A stretch of 64,000 bases of DNA from Morinoia aosen (lineage: Eukaryota > Arthropoda > Malacostraca > Amphipoda > Talitridae), in the NCBI GenBank assembly GCA_030386875.1, contig JASJYW010000026.1, forward strand, positions 9,318,246-9,382,245. Direction: 5' to 3'. The stretch's first letter is position 1, and each line of letters begins with the position of its first letter. The notes below the pieces were generated by a model. That model did no database searches. It saw nothing but the letters and a program-made list of their open reading frames with translations, and had not been told where the DNA came from. Below are positions 32,528 to 46,929 of this stretch, in pieces. Position numbers and translations under genes: made by a program.

Positions 32528-35500
32528 ATAGGCCGAAAGTGCATATTTAGCCGATTCCACGGTCGACAGAGCTAAAATGCGTGTTTTGGGCCATTCCTAG
32601 GCCGAATGCGGTGAAAATCACGTCGTTTGCTGTTTCCCGTGGCGACATAGGCGGAAAGTGCATATTTAGCAGATTCCACGGTAGACAGGGCTAAAATGCG
32701 TATTTTGGGCCATTCCTAGGCCGAATGCGGTGAAAATCACGTCGTTTGCTGTTTCCCGTGGCGACATAGGCGGAAAGTGCATATTTAGCCGATTCCACGG
32801 TCGACAGAGTTAAAATGCGTGTTTTGGGCCATTCCTAGGCCGAATGCGGGGAAAATCACGTCGTTTGCTGTTTCCCGTGGCGACATAGGCGGAAAGTGCA
32901 TATTTAGCTGATTCCACGGTCGACAGAGCTAAAATGCGTGTTTTGGGCCATTCCTAGGCCGAATGCGGTGAAAATCACGTCGTTTGCTGTTTCCCGTTGC
33001 GACATAGGCGGAAAGTGCATATTTAGCCGATTCCACGGTCGACAGAGCTAAAATGCGTGTTTTGGGCCATTCCTAGGCCGAATGCGGTGAAAATCACGTC
33101 GTTTGCTGTTTCCCGTGGCGACATAAGCGGAAAGTGCATGTTTAGCCGTTTCCACGGTCGACAGAGCTAAAAATGCGTGTTTTGGGCCATTCCTAGGCCG
33201 AATGCGGTGAAAATCACGTCGTTTGCTGTTTCCCGTGGCGACATAGGCGGAAAGTGCATATTTAGCCGATTCCACGGTCGACAGAGCTAAAATGCGTGGT
33301 TTGGGTTATTCCTAGGCCGAATGCGGTGAAAATCACGACGTTTGCTGTTTCCCGTGGCGACATAGGCGGAAAGTGCATATTTAGCCGTTTCCACGGCCGA
33401 CAGAGCTAAAATGCGCGTTTTGGGCCATTCCTAGGCCGAATGCGGTGAAAATCACGTCGTTTGCTGTTTCCCGTGGCGACATAGGCGGAAAGTGCATATT
33501 TAGCCGATTCCACGGTCGATAGAGCTAAAATGCGTGTTTTGGGCCATTCCTATGCCGAATGCGGTGAAAATCACGTCGTTTGCTGTTTCCCGTGGCGACA
33601 AAGGCGGAAAGTGCATATTTAGCCGATTCCACGGTCGACAGAGCTAAAATGTGTGTTTTGGGCCATTCCTAGGCCGAATGCGGTGAAAATCACGTCGTTT
33701 GCTGTTTCCCGTGGCGTCATAGGCGGAAAGTACATATTTAGCCGTTTCCACGGTCGACAGAGCTAAAATGCGTGTTTTGGGCCATTCCTAGGCCGAATGC
33801 GGTGAAAATCACGTCGTTTGCTGTTTCCCGTGGCGACATAGGCGGAAAGTGCATATTTATCCGTTTCCACGGTCGACAGAGCTAAAATGCGTGTTCTGGG
33901 CCATTCCTAGGCCGAATGCGGTGAAAATCACGTCGTTTGCTGTTTCCCGTGGCGACATAGGCGGAAAGTGCATATGTAGCCGATTCCACGGTCGACAGGG
34001 CTAAAATGCATGTTTTTTGACCATTCCTAGGCCGAATGCGGTGAAAATCACGTCGTTTGCTGTTTCCCGTGGCGACATAGGCGGAAAGTGCATATTTAGC
34101 CGTTTCCACGGTCGACAGAGCTAAAATGCGTCTTTTGGGTCATTCCTAGGCCGAATGCGGTGGAAATCACGTCGTTTGCTGATTCCCGTGGTGACATAGG
34201 CGGAAAGTGCATATTTAGCCGATTCCACGGTCGACAGAGCTAAAATGCGTGTTTTGGGCCATTCCTAGGCCGAATGCGGTAAAATCACGTCGTTTGCTGT
34301 TTCTCGTGGCGACATAGGCGGAAAGTGCATATATAGCCCTTTCCACGGTCGACAGAGCTAAAATGCGTGTTTTGGGCCATTCCTAGGCCAAATGCGGTGA
34401 AATTCACGTCGTTTGCTGTTTCCCGTTGCGACATAGGCGGAAAGTGCATATTTAGCCGATTCCACGGTCGACAGAGCTAAAATGTGTGTTTTGGGCCATT
34501 CCTAGGCCGAATGCGGTGAAAATCACGTCGTTTGCTGTTTCCCGTGGCGACATAGGCGGAAAGTGCATATATAGCCGATTCCACGGTCGACAGAGCTAAA
34601 ATGCGTGTTTTGGGCCATTCCTAGGCCGAATGCGGTGAAAATCACGTCGTTTGCTGTTTCCCGTGGCGACATAGGCGGAAAGTGCATATTTAGCAGATTC
34701 CACGGTAGACAGGGCTAGAACGCGTATTTTGGGCCATTCCTAGGCCGAATGCGGTGAAAATCACGTCGTTTGCTGTTTCCCGTGGCGACATAGGCGGAAA
34801 GTGCATATTTAGCCGATTCCACGGTCGACAGAGTTAAAATGCGTGTTTTGGGCCATTCCTAGGCCGAATGCGGTGAAAATCACGTCGTTTGCTGTTTCCC
34901 GTGGCGACATAGGCGGAAAGTGCATATTTAGCTGATTCCACGGTCGACAGAGCTAAAATGCGTGTTTTGGGCCATTCCTAGGCCGAATGCGGTGAAAATC
35001 ACGTCGTTTGCTGTTTCCCGTGGCGACATAGGCGGAAAGTGCATATTTAGCCGATTCCACGGTCGACAGAGCTAAAATGCGTGTTTTGGGCCATTCCTAG
35101 GCCGAATGCGGTGAAAATCACGTCGTTTGCTGTTTCCCGTGGCGACATAAGCGGAAAGTGCATGTTTAGCCGTTTCCACGGTCGACAGAGCTAAAAATGC
35201 GTGTTTTGGGCCATTCCTAGGCCGAATGCGGTGAAAATCACGTCGTTTGCTGTTTCCCGTGGCGACATAGGCGGAAAGTGCATATTTAGCCGATTCCACG
35301 GTCGACAGGGCAAAAATGCGTGTTTTTGGCCAGTCCTAGGCCGAATGCGGTGAAAATCACGTCGTTTGCTGTTTCCCGTGGCGACATAGGCACAAAGTGC
35401 ATATTTAGCCGATTCCACGGTCGACAGAGCTAAAATGGCTGTTTTGGGCTATTCCTAGGCCGAATGCGGTGAAAATCACGTCGTTTGCTGTTTCCCGTGG

Positions 35501-38500
35501 CGACATAGGCGGAAAGTGCATATTTAGCCGATTCCACGGTCGACAGAGCTAAAATGCCTGTTTTGGGCCATTCCTAGGCCGAATGCGTTGAAAATCACAT
35601 CGTTTGCTGTTTCCCGTGGTGATATAGGCGGAAAGTGCATATTTAGCCGTTTTCACGGTCGACAGAACTAAAATGCGTGTTTTGGGCCATTCCTAGGCCG
35701 AATGCGGTGAAAATCACGTCGTTTGGTGTTTCCCCTGGCGACATAGGCGGAAAGTGCATATTTAGCAGATTCCACGGTCGACAGGGCTAAAATGCGTGTT
35801 TGGGGCCATTCATAGGCCGAATGCGGTGAAAATCACATCGTTTGCTGTTTCCCGTGGCGACATAGGCGGAAAGTGCATATTTAGCCGATTCCACGGTCGA
35901 CAGAGCTAAAATGCGTGTTTTGGGCCATTCCTAGGCCGAATGCGGTGAAAATCACGTCGTTTGCTGTTTCCCGTGGCGACATGGGCGGAAAGTGCATATT
36001 TAGCCGATTCCACGGTCGGCAGAGCTAAAATGCGTGTTTTGGGCCATTCCTAGGCCGAATGCGGTGAAAATCACGTCGTTTGCTGTTTCCCGTGGCGACA
36101 TAAGCGGAAAGTGCATATTTAGCCGTTTCCACGGTCGACAGAGCTAGAAATGCGTGTTTTGGGCCATTCCTAGGCCGAATGCGGTGAAAATCACGTCGTT
36201 TGCTGTTTCCCGTGGCGACATTGGCGGAAAGTGCATATTTAGCCGATTCCACGGTCGACAGGGCAAAAACGCGTGTTTTTGGCCAGTCCTAGGCCGAATG
36301 CGGTGAAAATCACGTCGTTTGCTGTTTCCCGTGGCGACATAGGCGGAAAGTGCATATTTAGCCGTTTCCACGGTCGACAGAGCTAAAATGCTTGTTTTGG
36401 GCCATTCCTAGGCCGAATGCGGTGAAAATCACGTCGTTTGCTGTTTCCCGTTGCGACATAGGCGGAAAGTGCATATTTAGCCGTTTCCACGGTCGACAGA
36501 GCTAAAATGCGTGTTTTGGGCCATTCCTAGGCCGAATGCGGTGAAAATCATGTCGTTTGCTGTTTCCCGTGGCGACATAGGCGGAAAGTGCATATTTAGC
36601 CGATTCCACGGTCGACAGCGCTAAAATGCGTGTTTTGGGCCATTCCTAGGCCGAATTCGGTGAAAATCACGTCGTTTGCTGTTTCATATGGCGACATAGG
36701 CCGAAAGTGCATATTTAGCCGATTCCACGGTCGACGGGGCAAAAATGCGTGTTTTTTGCCATTCCTAGGCCGAATGCGGTGAAAATCACGTCGTTTGCTG
36801 TTTCCCGTGGCGACATAGGCGGAAAGTGCATATTTAGCCGTTTCCACGGTCGACAGAGCTAAAATGCGTGTTTTGAGCCATTCCTAGGCCGAATGCGGTG
36901 AAAATCACGTCGTTTGCTGTTCCCCGTGGCGATATAGGCGGAAAGTGCATATTTAGCCGTTTCCACGGTCGAAAGAGCTAAAATGCGTGTTTTGGGCCAT
37001 CCCTAGGCCGAATGCGGTGAAAATCACGTTGTTTGCTGTTTCCCGTGGCGACATAGGCGGAAAGTGCATATTTAGCCGAATCCACGGTCGACAGAGCTCA
37101 AAATGCGTGTTTTGGGCCATTCCTAGGCTGAATTCGGTGAAAATCACGTCGTTTGCTGTTTCATATGGCGACATAGGCCGAAAGTGCATATTTAGCCGAT
37201 TCCACGGTCGACAGAGCTAAAATGCGTGTTTTGGGCCATTCCTAGGCCGAATGCGGTGAAAATCACGTCGTTTGCTGTTTCCCCGTGGCGACATAGGGCG
37301 GGAAGTCCATATTTAGGCCGATTCCACGGTCGACAGAGCTAAAATGGCTGTTTTGGGCTATTCCTAGGCCGAATGCGGTGGAAAATCACATCGTTTGCTG
37401 TTTCCCCGTGGTGACATAGGCGGAAAGTGCATATTTAGCCGTTCTCCACGGTCGACAGAACTAAAATGCGTGTTTTGGGCCATTCCTAGGCCGAATGCGG
37501 TGAAAATCACGTCGTTTGGTGTTTCCCCTGGCGACATAGGCGGAAAGTGCATATTTAGCAGATTCCACGGTCGACAGGGCTAAAATGCGTGTTTTGGGCC
37601 ATTCCTAGGCCGAATGCGGTGAAAATCATGTCGTTTGCTGTTTCCCGTGGCGACATAGGCGGAAAGTGCATATTTAGCCGATTCCACGGTCGACAGAGCT
37701 AAAATGCGTGTTTTGGGCCATTCCTAGGCCGAATGCGGTGAAAATCACGTCGTTTGCTGTTTCCCGTGGCGACATAGGCGGAAAGTGCATATTTAGCCGA
37801 TTCCACGGTCGACAGAGCTAAAATGCGTGTTTTGGGCCATTCCTAGGCCGAATGCGGTGAAAATCACGTCGTTTGCTGTTTCCCCGTGGCGTCATAGGCG
37901 GAAAGTGCATATTTAGCCGTTTCCACGGTCGACAGAGCTGAAATGCGTGTTTCGGGCCATTCCTAGGCCGAATGCGGTGAAAATCACGTCGTTTGCTGTT
38001 TCCCGTGGCGACATAGGCGGAAAGTGCATACTTATCCGTTTCCACGGTCGACAAAGCTAAAATGCGTGTTTTGGGCCATTCCTAGGCCGAATGCGGTGAA
38101 AATCACGTCGTTTGATGTTTCCCGTGGCGACATAGGCGGAAAGTGCATATGTAGCCGATTCCACGGTCGACAGGGCTAAAATGCGTGTTTTTTGGCCATT
38201 CCAAGGCCGAATGCTTTGAAAATCACGTCGTTTGCTGTTTCCCGTGGCGACATAGGCGGAAAGTGCATATTTAGCCGTTTCCCAGGGTCGACAGAGCTAA
38301 AATGCGTGTTTTGGGCCATTCCTAGGCCGAATGCGGGTGAAAATCACGTCGTTTGCTGTTTCCCGTGGCGACATAGGCGGAAAGTGCATATTTAGCAGAT
38401 TCCACGGTCGACAGGGCTAAAATGCGTGTTTGGGGCCATTCCTAGGCCGAATGCGGTGAAAATCACATCGTTTGCTGTTTCCCGTGGCGACATAGGCGGA

Positions 38501-41500
38501 AAGTGCATATTTAGCCGATTCCACGGTCGACAGAGCTAAAATGCGCGTGGTTTTGGGCCATTCCTAGGCCGAATGCGGTCGAAAATCACCGTCGTTTGCT
38601 GTTTCCCAGTGCGCGGACATAAGCGGAAAGTGCATATTTTAGCCGTTTCCACGGTCGACAGAGCTAAGAATGCGTGTTTTGGCCCATTCCTAGGCCGAAT
38701 GCGGTGAAAATCACGTCGTTTGCTGTTTCCAGTGGCGACATAGGCGGAAAGTGCATATTTAGCCGATTCCACGGTCGACAGAGCTAAAATGCGTGTTTGG
38801 GGCCATTCCTAGGCCGAATTCGGTGAAAATCACGTCGTTTGCTGTTTCATATGGTGACATAGGCCGAAAGTGCATATTTAGCCGATTCCACGGTCGACGG
38901 GGCAAAAATGCGTGTTTTTTGCCATTCCTAGGCCGAATGCGGTGAAAATCACGTCGTTTGCTGTTTCCCGTGGCGACATAGGCGGAAAGTGCATATTTAG
39001 CCGTTTCCCACGGTCGACAGAGCTAAAATGCGTGTTTTGGGCCATTCCTAGGCCGAATGCGGTGAAAATCACGTCGTTTGCTGTTCCCCGTGGCGATATA
39101 GGCGGAAAGTGCATATTTAGCCGTTTCCCACGGTCGAAAGAGCTAAAATGCGTGTTTTGGGCCATTCCTAGGCCGAATGCGGTGAAAAATCACGTTGTTT
39201 GCTGTTTCCCGTGGCGACATAGGCGGAAAGTGCATATTTAGCCGATTCCACGGTCGACAGAGCTAAAATGCGTGTTTTGGGCCATTCCTAGGCTGAATTC
39301 GGTGAAAATCACGTCGTTTGCTGTTTCATATGGCGACATAGGCCGAAAGTGCATATTTAGCCGATTCCACGGTCGACAGAGCTAAAATGCGTGTTTTGGG
39401 CCATTCCTAGGCCGTATGCGGTGAAAATCACGTCGTTTGCTGTTTCCCGTGGCGACATAGGCGGAAAGTGCATATTTAGCAGATTCCACGGTCGACAGGG
39501 CTAAAATGCGTGTTTTGGGCCATTCCTAGGCCGAATGCGGTGAAAATCACGTCGTTTGCTGTTTCCCGTGGCGACATAGGCGGAAAGTGCATATTTAGCC
39601 GATTCCACGGTCGACAGAGCTAAAATGCGTGTTTTGGGCCATTCCTAGGCCGAATGCGGTGAAAATCACGTCGTTTGCTGTTTCCCGTGGCGACATAGGC
39701 GGAAAGTGCATATTTAGCCGATTCCACGGTCGACAGAGCTAAAATGCGTGTTTTGGGCCATTTCTAGCCGAATGCGGTGAAAATCACGTCCGTTTGCTGT
39801 TTCCCGTGGCGTCATAGGCGGAAAGTGCATATTTAGCCGTTTCCACGGTCGACAGAGCTAAAATGCGTGTTTTGGGCCATTCCTAGGCCGAATGCGGTGA
39901 AAATCACGTCGTTTGCTGTTTCCCGTGGCGACATAGGCGGAAAGTGCATACTTATCCGTTTCCACGGTCGACAGAGCTAAAATGCGTGTTTTGGGCCATT
40001 CGAATGCCGATTTGATGTTTGCCGTGGCGACATAGGCGGAAAGTGCATATGTAGCCGATTCAACGGTCGACAGGGCTAAAATGCGTGTTTTTTGGCCATT
40101 CCAAGGCCGAATGCTTTGGAAATAACGTCGTTTGCTGTTTCCCGTGGCGACATAGGCGGAAAGTGCATATTTAGCCGTTTCCACGGTCGACAGAGCTAAA
40201 ATGCGTGTTTTGGGCCATTCCTAGGCCGAATGCGGTGAAAATCACGTCGTTTGGTGTTTCCCGTGGCGACATAGGCAGAAAGTGCATATTTAGCAGATTC
40301 CACGGTCGACAGGGCTAAAATGCGTGTTATGGGCCATTCCTAGGCCGAATGCGGTGAAAATCACGTCGTTTGCTGTTTCCCGTGGCGACATAGGCGGAAA
40401 GTGCATATTTAGCAGATTCCACGGTCGACAGAGCTAAAATGCGTGTTTTGGGCCATTCCTAGGCCGAATGCGGTGAAAATCACGTCGTTTGCTGTTTCCC
40501 GTGGCGATATAGGCGGAAAGTGCATATTTAGCCGATTCCACGATCGACAGAGCTAAAATGCGTGTTTTGGCCATTCCTAGGCCGAACTCGGTGAAAATCA
40601 CGTCGTTTGCTGTTTCATATGGCGACATAGGCCGAAAGTGCATATTTATCCGATTCCACGGTCGACAGAGTTAAAATGCGTGTTTTGGGCCATTCCTAGG
40701 CCGAATGCGGTGAAAATCACGTCGTTTGCTGTTTCCCGTGGCGACATAGGCGGAAAGTGCATATTTAGCCGATTCCACGGTCGACAGAGCTAAAATGGCT
40801 GTTTTGGGCTATTCCTAGGCCGAATGCGGTGAAAATCACGTCGTTTGCTGTTTCCCGTGGCGACATAGGCGGAAAGTGCATATTTAGCCGATTCCACGGT
40901 CGACAGAGCTAAAATGCGTGTTTTGGGCCATTCCTAGGTCGAATGCGGTGAAAATCACGACGTTTGCTGTTTCCCGTGGCGACATAGGCGGAAAGTGCAT
41001 ATGTAGCCGATTCCACGGTCGACAGAGCGAAAATGCGTGTTTTGGGCCATTCCTAGGCCGAATGCGGTGAAAATCACGTCGTTTGCGGTTTCCCGTGGCG
41101 TCATAGGCGGAAAGTGCATATTTAGCCGTTTCCACGGTCGACAGAGCTAAAATGCGTGTTTTGGGCCATTCCTAGGCCGAATGCGGTGAAAATCACGTCG
41201 TTTGCTGTTTCCCGTGGCGACATAGGCGGAAAGTGCATATTTATCCGTTTCCACGGTCGACAGAGCTAAAATGCGTGTTTTGGGCCATTCCTAGGCCGAA
41301 TGCGGTGAAAATCACGTCGTTTGCTGTTTCCCGTGGCGACATAGGCGGAAAGTGCATATGTAGCCGATTCCACGGTCGACAGGGCTAAAATGCGTGTTTT
41401 TTGGCCATTCCTAGGCCGAATGCGGTGAAAATCACGTCGTTTGCTGTTTCCCGTGGCGACATAGGCGGAAAGTGCATATTTAGCCGTTTCCACGGTCGAC

Positions 41501-44500
41501 AGAGCTAAAATGCGTGTTTTGGGCCATTCCTAGGCCGAATGCGGTGAAAATCACATCGTTTGCTGTTTCCCGTGGTGACATAGGCGAAAAGTGCATATTT
41601 AGCCGTTTCCATGGTCGACAGAACTAAAATGCGTGTTTTGGGCCATTCCTAGGCCGAATGCGGTGAAAATCACGTCGTTTGGTGTTTCCCGTGGCGACAT
41701 AGGCGGAAAGTGCATATTTAGCAGATTCCAGGGTCGACAGGGCTAAAATGCGTGTTATGGGCCATTCCTAGGCCGAATGCGGTGAAAATCTCGTCGTTTG
41801 CTGTTTCCCGTGGCGTCATAGGCGGAAAGTGCATATTTAGTCATTTCCACGGTCGACAGAGCTAAAATGCGTGTTTTGGGCCATTCCTAGGCCGAATGCG
41901 GTGAAAATCACGTCGTTTGCTGTTTCTCGTGGCGACATAGGCGGAAAGTGCATATTTATCCGTTTCCACGGTCGACAGAGCTAAAATGCGTGTTCTGGGC
42001 CATTCCTAGGCCGAATGCGGTGAAAATCACGTCGTTTGCTGTTTCCCGTGGCGACATAGGCGCAAAGTGCATATGTAGCCGATTCCACGGTCGACAGGGC
42101 TAAAATGCATGTTTTTTAGCCATTCCTAGGCCGAATGCGGTGAAAATCACGTCGTTTGCTGTTTCCCGTGGCGACATAGGCGGAAAGTGCATATTTAGCC
42201 GATTCCACGGTCGACAGAGCTAAAATGCGTGTTTTGGGCCATTCCTAGGCCGAATGCGGTGAAAATCACGTCGTTTGCTGTTTCCCGTGGCGACATAGGC
42301 GGAAAGTGCATATATAGCTGTTTCCACGGTCGACAGAGCTAAAATGCGTGTTTTGGGCCATTCCTAGGCCAAATGCGGTGAAATTCACGTCGTTTGCTGT
42401 TTCCCGTTGCGACATAGGCGGAAAGTGCATACATAGCCGATTCCACGGTCGACAGAGCTAAAATGCGTGGTTTGGGCCATTCCTAGGCCGAATGCGGTGA
42501 AAATCACGTCGTTTGCTGTTTCCCGTGGGGACATAGGCGGAAAGTGCATATTTAGCCGTTTCCACGGCCGACAGAGCTAAAATGCGCGTTTTGGGCCATT
42601 CCTAGGCCGAATGCGGTGAAAATCACGTCGTTTGCTGTTTCCCGTGGCGACATAGGCGGAAAGTGCATATTTAGCCGATTCCACGGTCGACAGAGCTAAA
42701 ATGCGTGTTTTGGGCCATTCCTAGGCCGAATGCGGTGAAAATCACGTCGTTTGCTGTTTCCCGTGGCGACATAGGCGGAAAGTGCATATTTAGCCGATTC
42801 CACGGTCGACAGAGCTAAAATGTGTGTTTTGGGCAATTCCTAGGCCGAATGCGGTGAAAATCACGTCGTTTGCTGTTTCCCGTGGCGACATAGGCGGAAA
42901 GTGCATATTTAGCCGATTCCACGGTCGACAGAGCTAAAATGCGTGTTTTGGGCCATTCCTAGGCCGAATGCGGTGAAAATCACGTCGTTTGCTGTTTCCC
43001 CTGGCGACATAGGCGGAAAGTGCATATTTAGCAGATTTCACGGTCGACAGGGCTAAAATGCGTGTTTTGGGCCGTTCCTAGGCCGAATGCGGAGAAAATC
43101 AGGTCGTTTGCTGTTTCCCGTGGCGACATAGGCGGAAAGTGCATATTTAGCCGATTCCACGGTCGACAGAGTTAAAATGCGTGTTTTGGGCCATTCCTAG
43201 GCCGAATGCGGTGAAAATCACGTCGTTTGCTGTTTCCCGTGGCGACATAGGCGGAAAGTGCATATTTAGCCGATTCCACGGTCGACAGAGCTAAAATGCG
43301 TGTTTTGGGCCATTCCTAGGCCGAATGCGGTGAAAATCACGTCGTTTGCTGTTTCCCGTGGCGACATAAGCGGAAAGTGCATATTTAGCCGTTTCCACGG
43401 TCGACAGAGCTAAAAATGCGTGTTTTGGGCCATTCCTAGGCCGAATGCGGTGGAAATCACGTCGTTTGCTGTTTCCCGTGGCGACATAGGCGGAAAGTGC
43501 ATATTTAGCCGATTCCACGGTCGACAGGGCAAAAATGCGTGTTTTTGGCCAGTCCTAGGCCGAATGCGGTGAAAATCATGTCGTTTGCTGTTTCCCGTGG
43601 CGACATAGGCGGAAAGTGCATATTTAGCCGATTCCACGGTTGACAGAGCTAAAATGGCTGTTTTGGGCTATTCCTAGGCCGAATGCGGTGAAAATCACGT
43701 CGTTTGCTGTTTCCCGTGGCGACATAGGCGGAAAGTGCATAATTAGCCGATTCCACGGTCGACCGAGCTAAAATGCGTGTTTTGGGCCATTCCTAGGCCG
43801 AATTCGGTGAAAATCACGTCGTTTGCTGTTTCATATGGCGACATAGGCCGAAAGTGCATATTTAGCCGATTCCACGGTCGACAGGGCAAAAATGCGTGTT
43901 TTTGGCCATTCCTAGGCCGAATGCGGTGAAAATCACGTCGTTTGCTGTTTCCCGTGGCGACATAGGCGGAAAGTGCATTTTTACCCGTTTCCACGGTCGA
44001 CAGAGCTAAAATGCGTGTTTTGGGCCATTCCTAGGCCGAATGCGGTGAAAATCACGTCGATTGCTGTTTCCCGGGGCGATATAGGCGGAAAGTGCATATT
44101 TAGCCGTTTCCACGGTCGAAAGAGCTAAAATGCGTGTTTTGGGCCATTCCTAGGCCGAATGCGGTGAAAATCACGTCGTTTGCTGTTTCCCGTGGCGACA
44201 TAGGCGGAAAGTGCATATTTAGCCGATTCCACGGTCGACAGAGCTAAAATGCGTGTTCTGGGCCATTCCTAGGCCGAATGCGGTGAAAATCACGTCGTTT
44301 GCTGTTTCCCGTGGCGTCCTAGGCGGAAAGTCCATATTTAGCCGTTTCCACGGTCGACAGAGCTAAAATGCGTGTTTTGGGCCATTCCTAGGCCGAATGC
44401 GGTGAAAATCACGTCGTTTGCTGTTTCCCGTGGCGACATAGGCGGAAAGTGCATATTTATCCGTTTCCACAATCGACAGAGCTAAAATGCGTGTTCTGGG

Positions 44501-46429
44501 CCATTCCTAGGTCGAATGCGGTGAAAATCACGTCGTTTGCTGTTTCCCGTGGCGACATAGGCGGAAAGTGCATATGTAGCCGATTCCACGGTCGACAGGG
44601 CTAAAATGCGTGTTTTGGGCCATTCCTAGGCCGAATGCGGTGAAAATCACGTCGTTTGCTGTTTCCCGTGGCGACATAGGCGGAAAGTGCATATTTAGCC
44701 GTTTCCACGGTCGACAGAGCTAAAATGCGTCTTCTGGGTCATTCCTAGGCCGAATGCGGTGAAAATCATGTCGTTTGCTGTTTCCCGTGGCGACATAGGC
44801 GGAAAGTGCATATTTAGCCGATTTCACGGTCGACAGAGCTAAAATGCGTGTTTTGGGCCATTCCTAGGCCGAATGCGGTGAAAATCACGTCGTTTGCTGT
44901 TTCCCGTGGCGACATAGGCGGAAAGTGCATATATAGCCGTTTCCACGGTCGACAGAGCTAAAATGCGTGTTTTGGGCCATTCCTAGGCCAAATGCGGTAA
45001 AATTCACGTCGTTTGCTGTTTCCCGTTGCGACATAGGCGGAAAGTGCATATTTAGCCGATTCCACGGTCGACAGAGCTAAAATGCGTGTTTTGGGTCATT
45101 CCTAGGCCGAATTCGGTGAAAATCACGTCGTTTGCTGTTTCCCGTGGCGACATAGGCGGAAAGTGCATATTTAGCTGATTCCACGGTCGACAGAGCTAAA
45201 ATGCGTGTTTTGGGCCATTCCTAGGCCGAATGCGGTGAAAATCACGTCGTTTGCTGTTTCCCGTGGCGACATAGGCGGAAAGTGCATATTTAGCCGATTC
45301 CACGGTCGACAGAGCTAAAATGTGTGTTTTGGGCCATTCCTAGGCCGAATGCGGTGAAAATCACGTCGTTTGCTGTTTCCCGTGGCGACATAGGCGGAAA
45401 GTGCATATGTAGCCGATTCCACGGTCGACAGAGCTAAAATGCGTGTTTTGGGCCATTCCTAGGCCGAATGCGGTGAAAATCACGTCGTTTGCTGTTTCCC
45501 GTGGCGACATAAGCGGAAAGTGCATATTTAGCCGTTTCCACGGTCGACAGAGCTAAAAATGCGTGTTTTGGGCCATTCCTAGGCCGAATGCGGTGGAAAT
45601 CACGTCGTTTGCTGTTTCCCGTGGCGACATAGGCGGAAAGTGCATATTTAGCCGATTCCACGGTCGACAGGGCAAAAATGCGTGTTTTTGGCCAGTCCTA
45701 GGCCGAATGCGGTGAAAATCATGTCGTTTGCTGTTTCCCGTGGCGACATAGGCGGAAAGTGCATATTTAGCCGATTCCACGGTCGACAGAGCTAAAATGG
45801 CTGTTTTGGGCTATTCCTAGGCCGAATGCGGTGAAAATCACGTCGTTTGCTGTTTCCCGTGGCGACATAGGCGGAAAGTGCATAATTAGCCGATTCCACG
45901 GTCGACCGAGCTAAAATGCGTGTTTTGGGCCATTCCTAGGCCGAATTCGGTGAAAATCACGTCGTTTGCTGTTTCATATGGCGACATAGGCCGAAAGTGC
46001 ATATTTAGCCGATTCCACGGTCGACAGGGCAAAAGTGCGTGTTTTTGGCCATTCCTAGGCCGAATGCGGTGAAAATCACGTCGTTTGCTGTTTCCCGTGG
46101 CGACATAGGCGGAAAGTGCATTTTTTACCCGTTTCCACGGTCGACAGAGCTAAAATGCGTGTTTTGGGCCATTCCTAGGCCGAATGCGGTGAAAATCACG
46201 TCGATTGCTGTTTCCCGGGGCGATATAGGCGGAAAGTGCATATTTAGCCGTTTCCACGGTCGAAAGAGCTAAAATGCGTGTTTTGGGCCATTCCTAGGCC
46301 GAATGCGGTGAAAATCACGTCGTTTGCTGTTTCCCGTGGCGACATAGGCGGAAAGTGCATATTTAGCCGATTCCACGGTCGACAGAGCTAAAATGCGTGT
46401 TCTGGGCCATTCCTAGGCCGAATGCGGTG
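32528..46429. repeat. 119-bp satellite array, central block
   Basis: About 117 monomers, same orientation as elsewhere. The first partial monomer completes the one cut at 23268. Higher-order blocks from 15.8-23.3 kb reappear in mosaic order: 33048-34109, 35072-36847, 43291-43994 and 45434-46272 share marker monomers with 20203-22942. The stretch from about 37200 to 40100 has many one-base indels (CCCCGTGG, GTTCTCCACGG, ATGCGCGTGG) and shortened monomers. Confidence 0.97.
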
Positions 46430-46929
46430 NNNNNNNNNNNNNNNNNNNNNNNNNNNNNNNNNNNNNNNNNNNNNNNNNNNNNNNNNNNNNNNNNNNNNNN
46501 NNNNNNNNNNNNNNNNNNNNNNNNNNNNNNNNNNNNNNNNNNNNNNNNNNNNNNNNNNNNNNNNNNNNNNNNNNNNNNNNNNNNNNNNNNNNNNNNNNNN
46601 NNNNNNNNNNNNNNNNNNNNNNNNNNNNNNNNNNNNNNNNNNNNNNNNNNNNNNNNNNNNNNNNNNNNNNNNNNNNNNNNNNNNNNNNNNNNNNNNNNNN
46701 NNNNNNNNNNNNNNNNNNNNNNNNNNNNNNNNNNNNNNNNNNNNNNNNNNNNNNNNNNNNNNNNNNNNNNNNNNNNNNNNNNNNNNNNNNNNNNNNNNNN
46801 NNNNNNNNNNNNNNNNNNNNNNNNNNNNNNNNNNNNNNNNNNNNNNNNNNNNNNNNNNNNNNNNNNNNNNNNNNNNNNNNNNNNNNNNNNNNNNNNNNNN
46901 NNNNNNNNNNNNNNNNNNNNNNNNNNNNN
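46430..46929. other. assembly gap (500 N)
   Basis: Exactly 500 N inside the satellite, so the true size is not known. Confidence 0.98.

Noticed and set aside
32068-32560. Several overlapping ORFs of 79-141 residues on both strands
   Set aside because: They are translations of the 25-bp subterminal repeat (25 is not a multiple of three, so all frames cycle). Low-complexity Gly/Thr/Asn/Trp or Pro/Ser/Val products without any domain.
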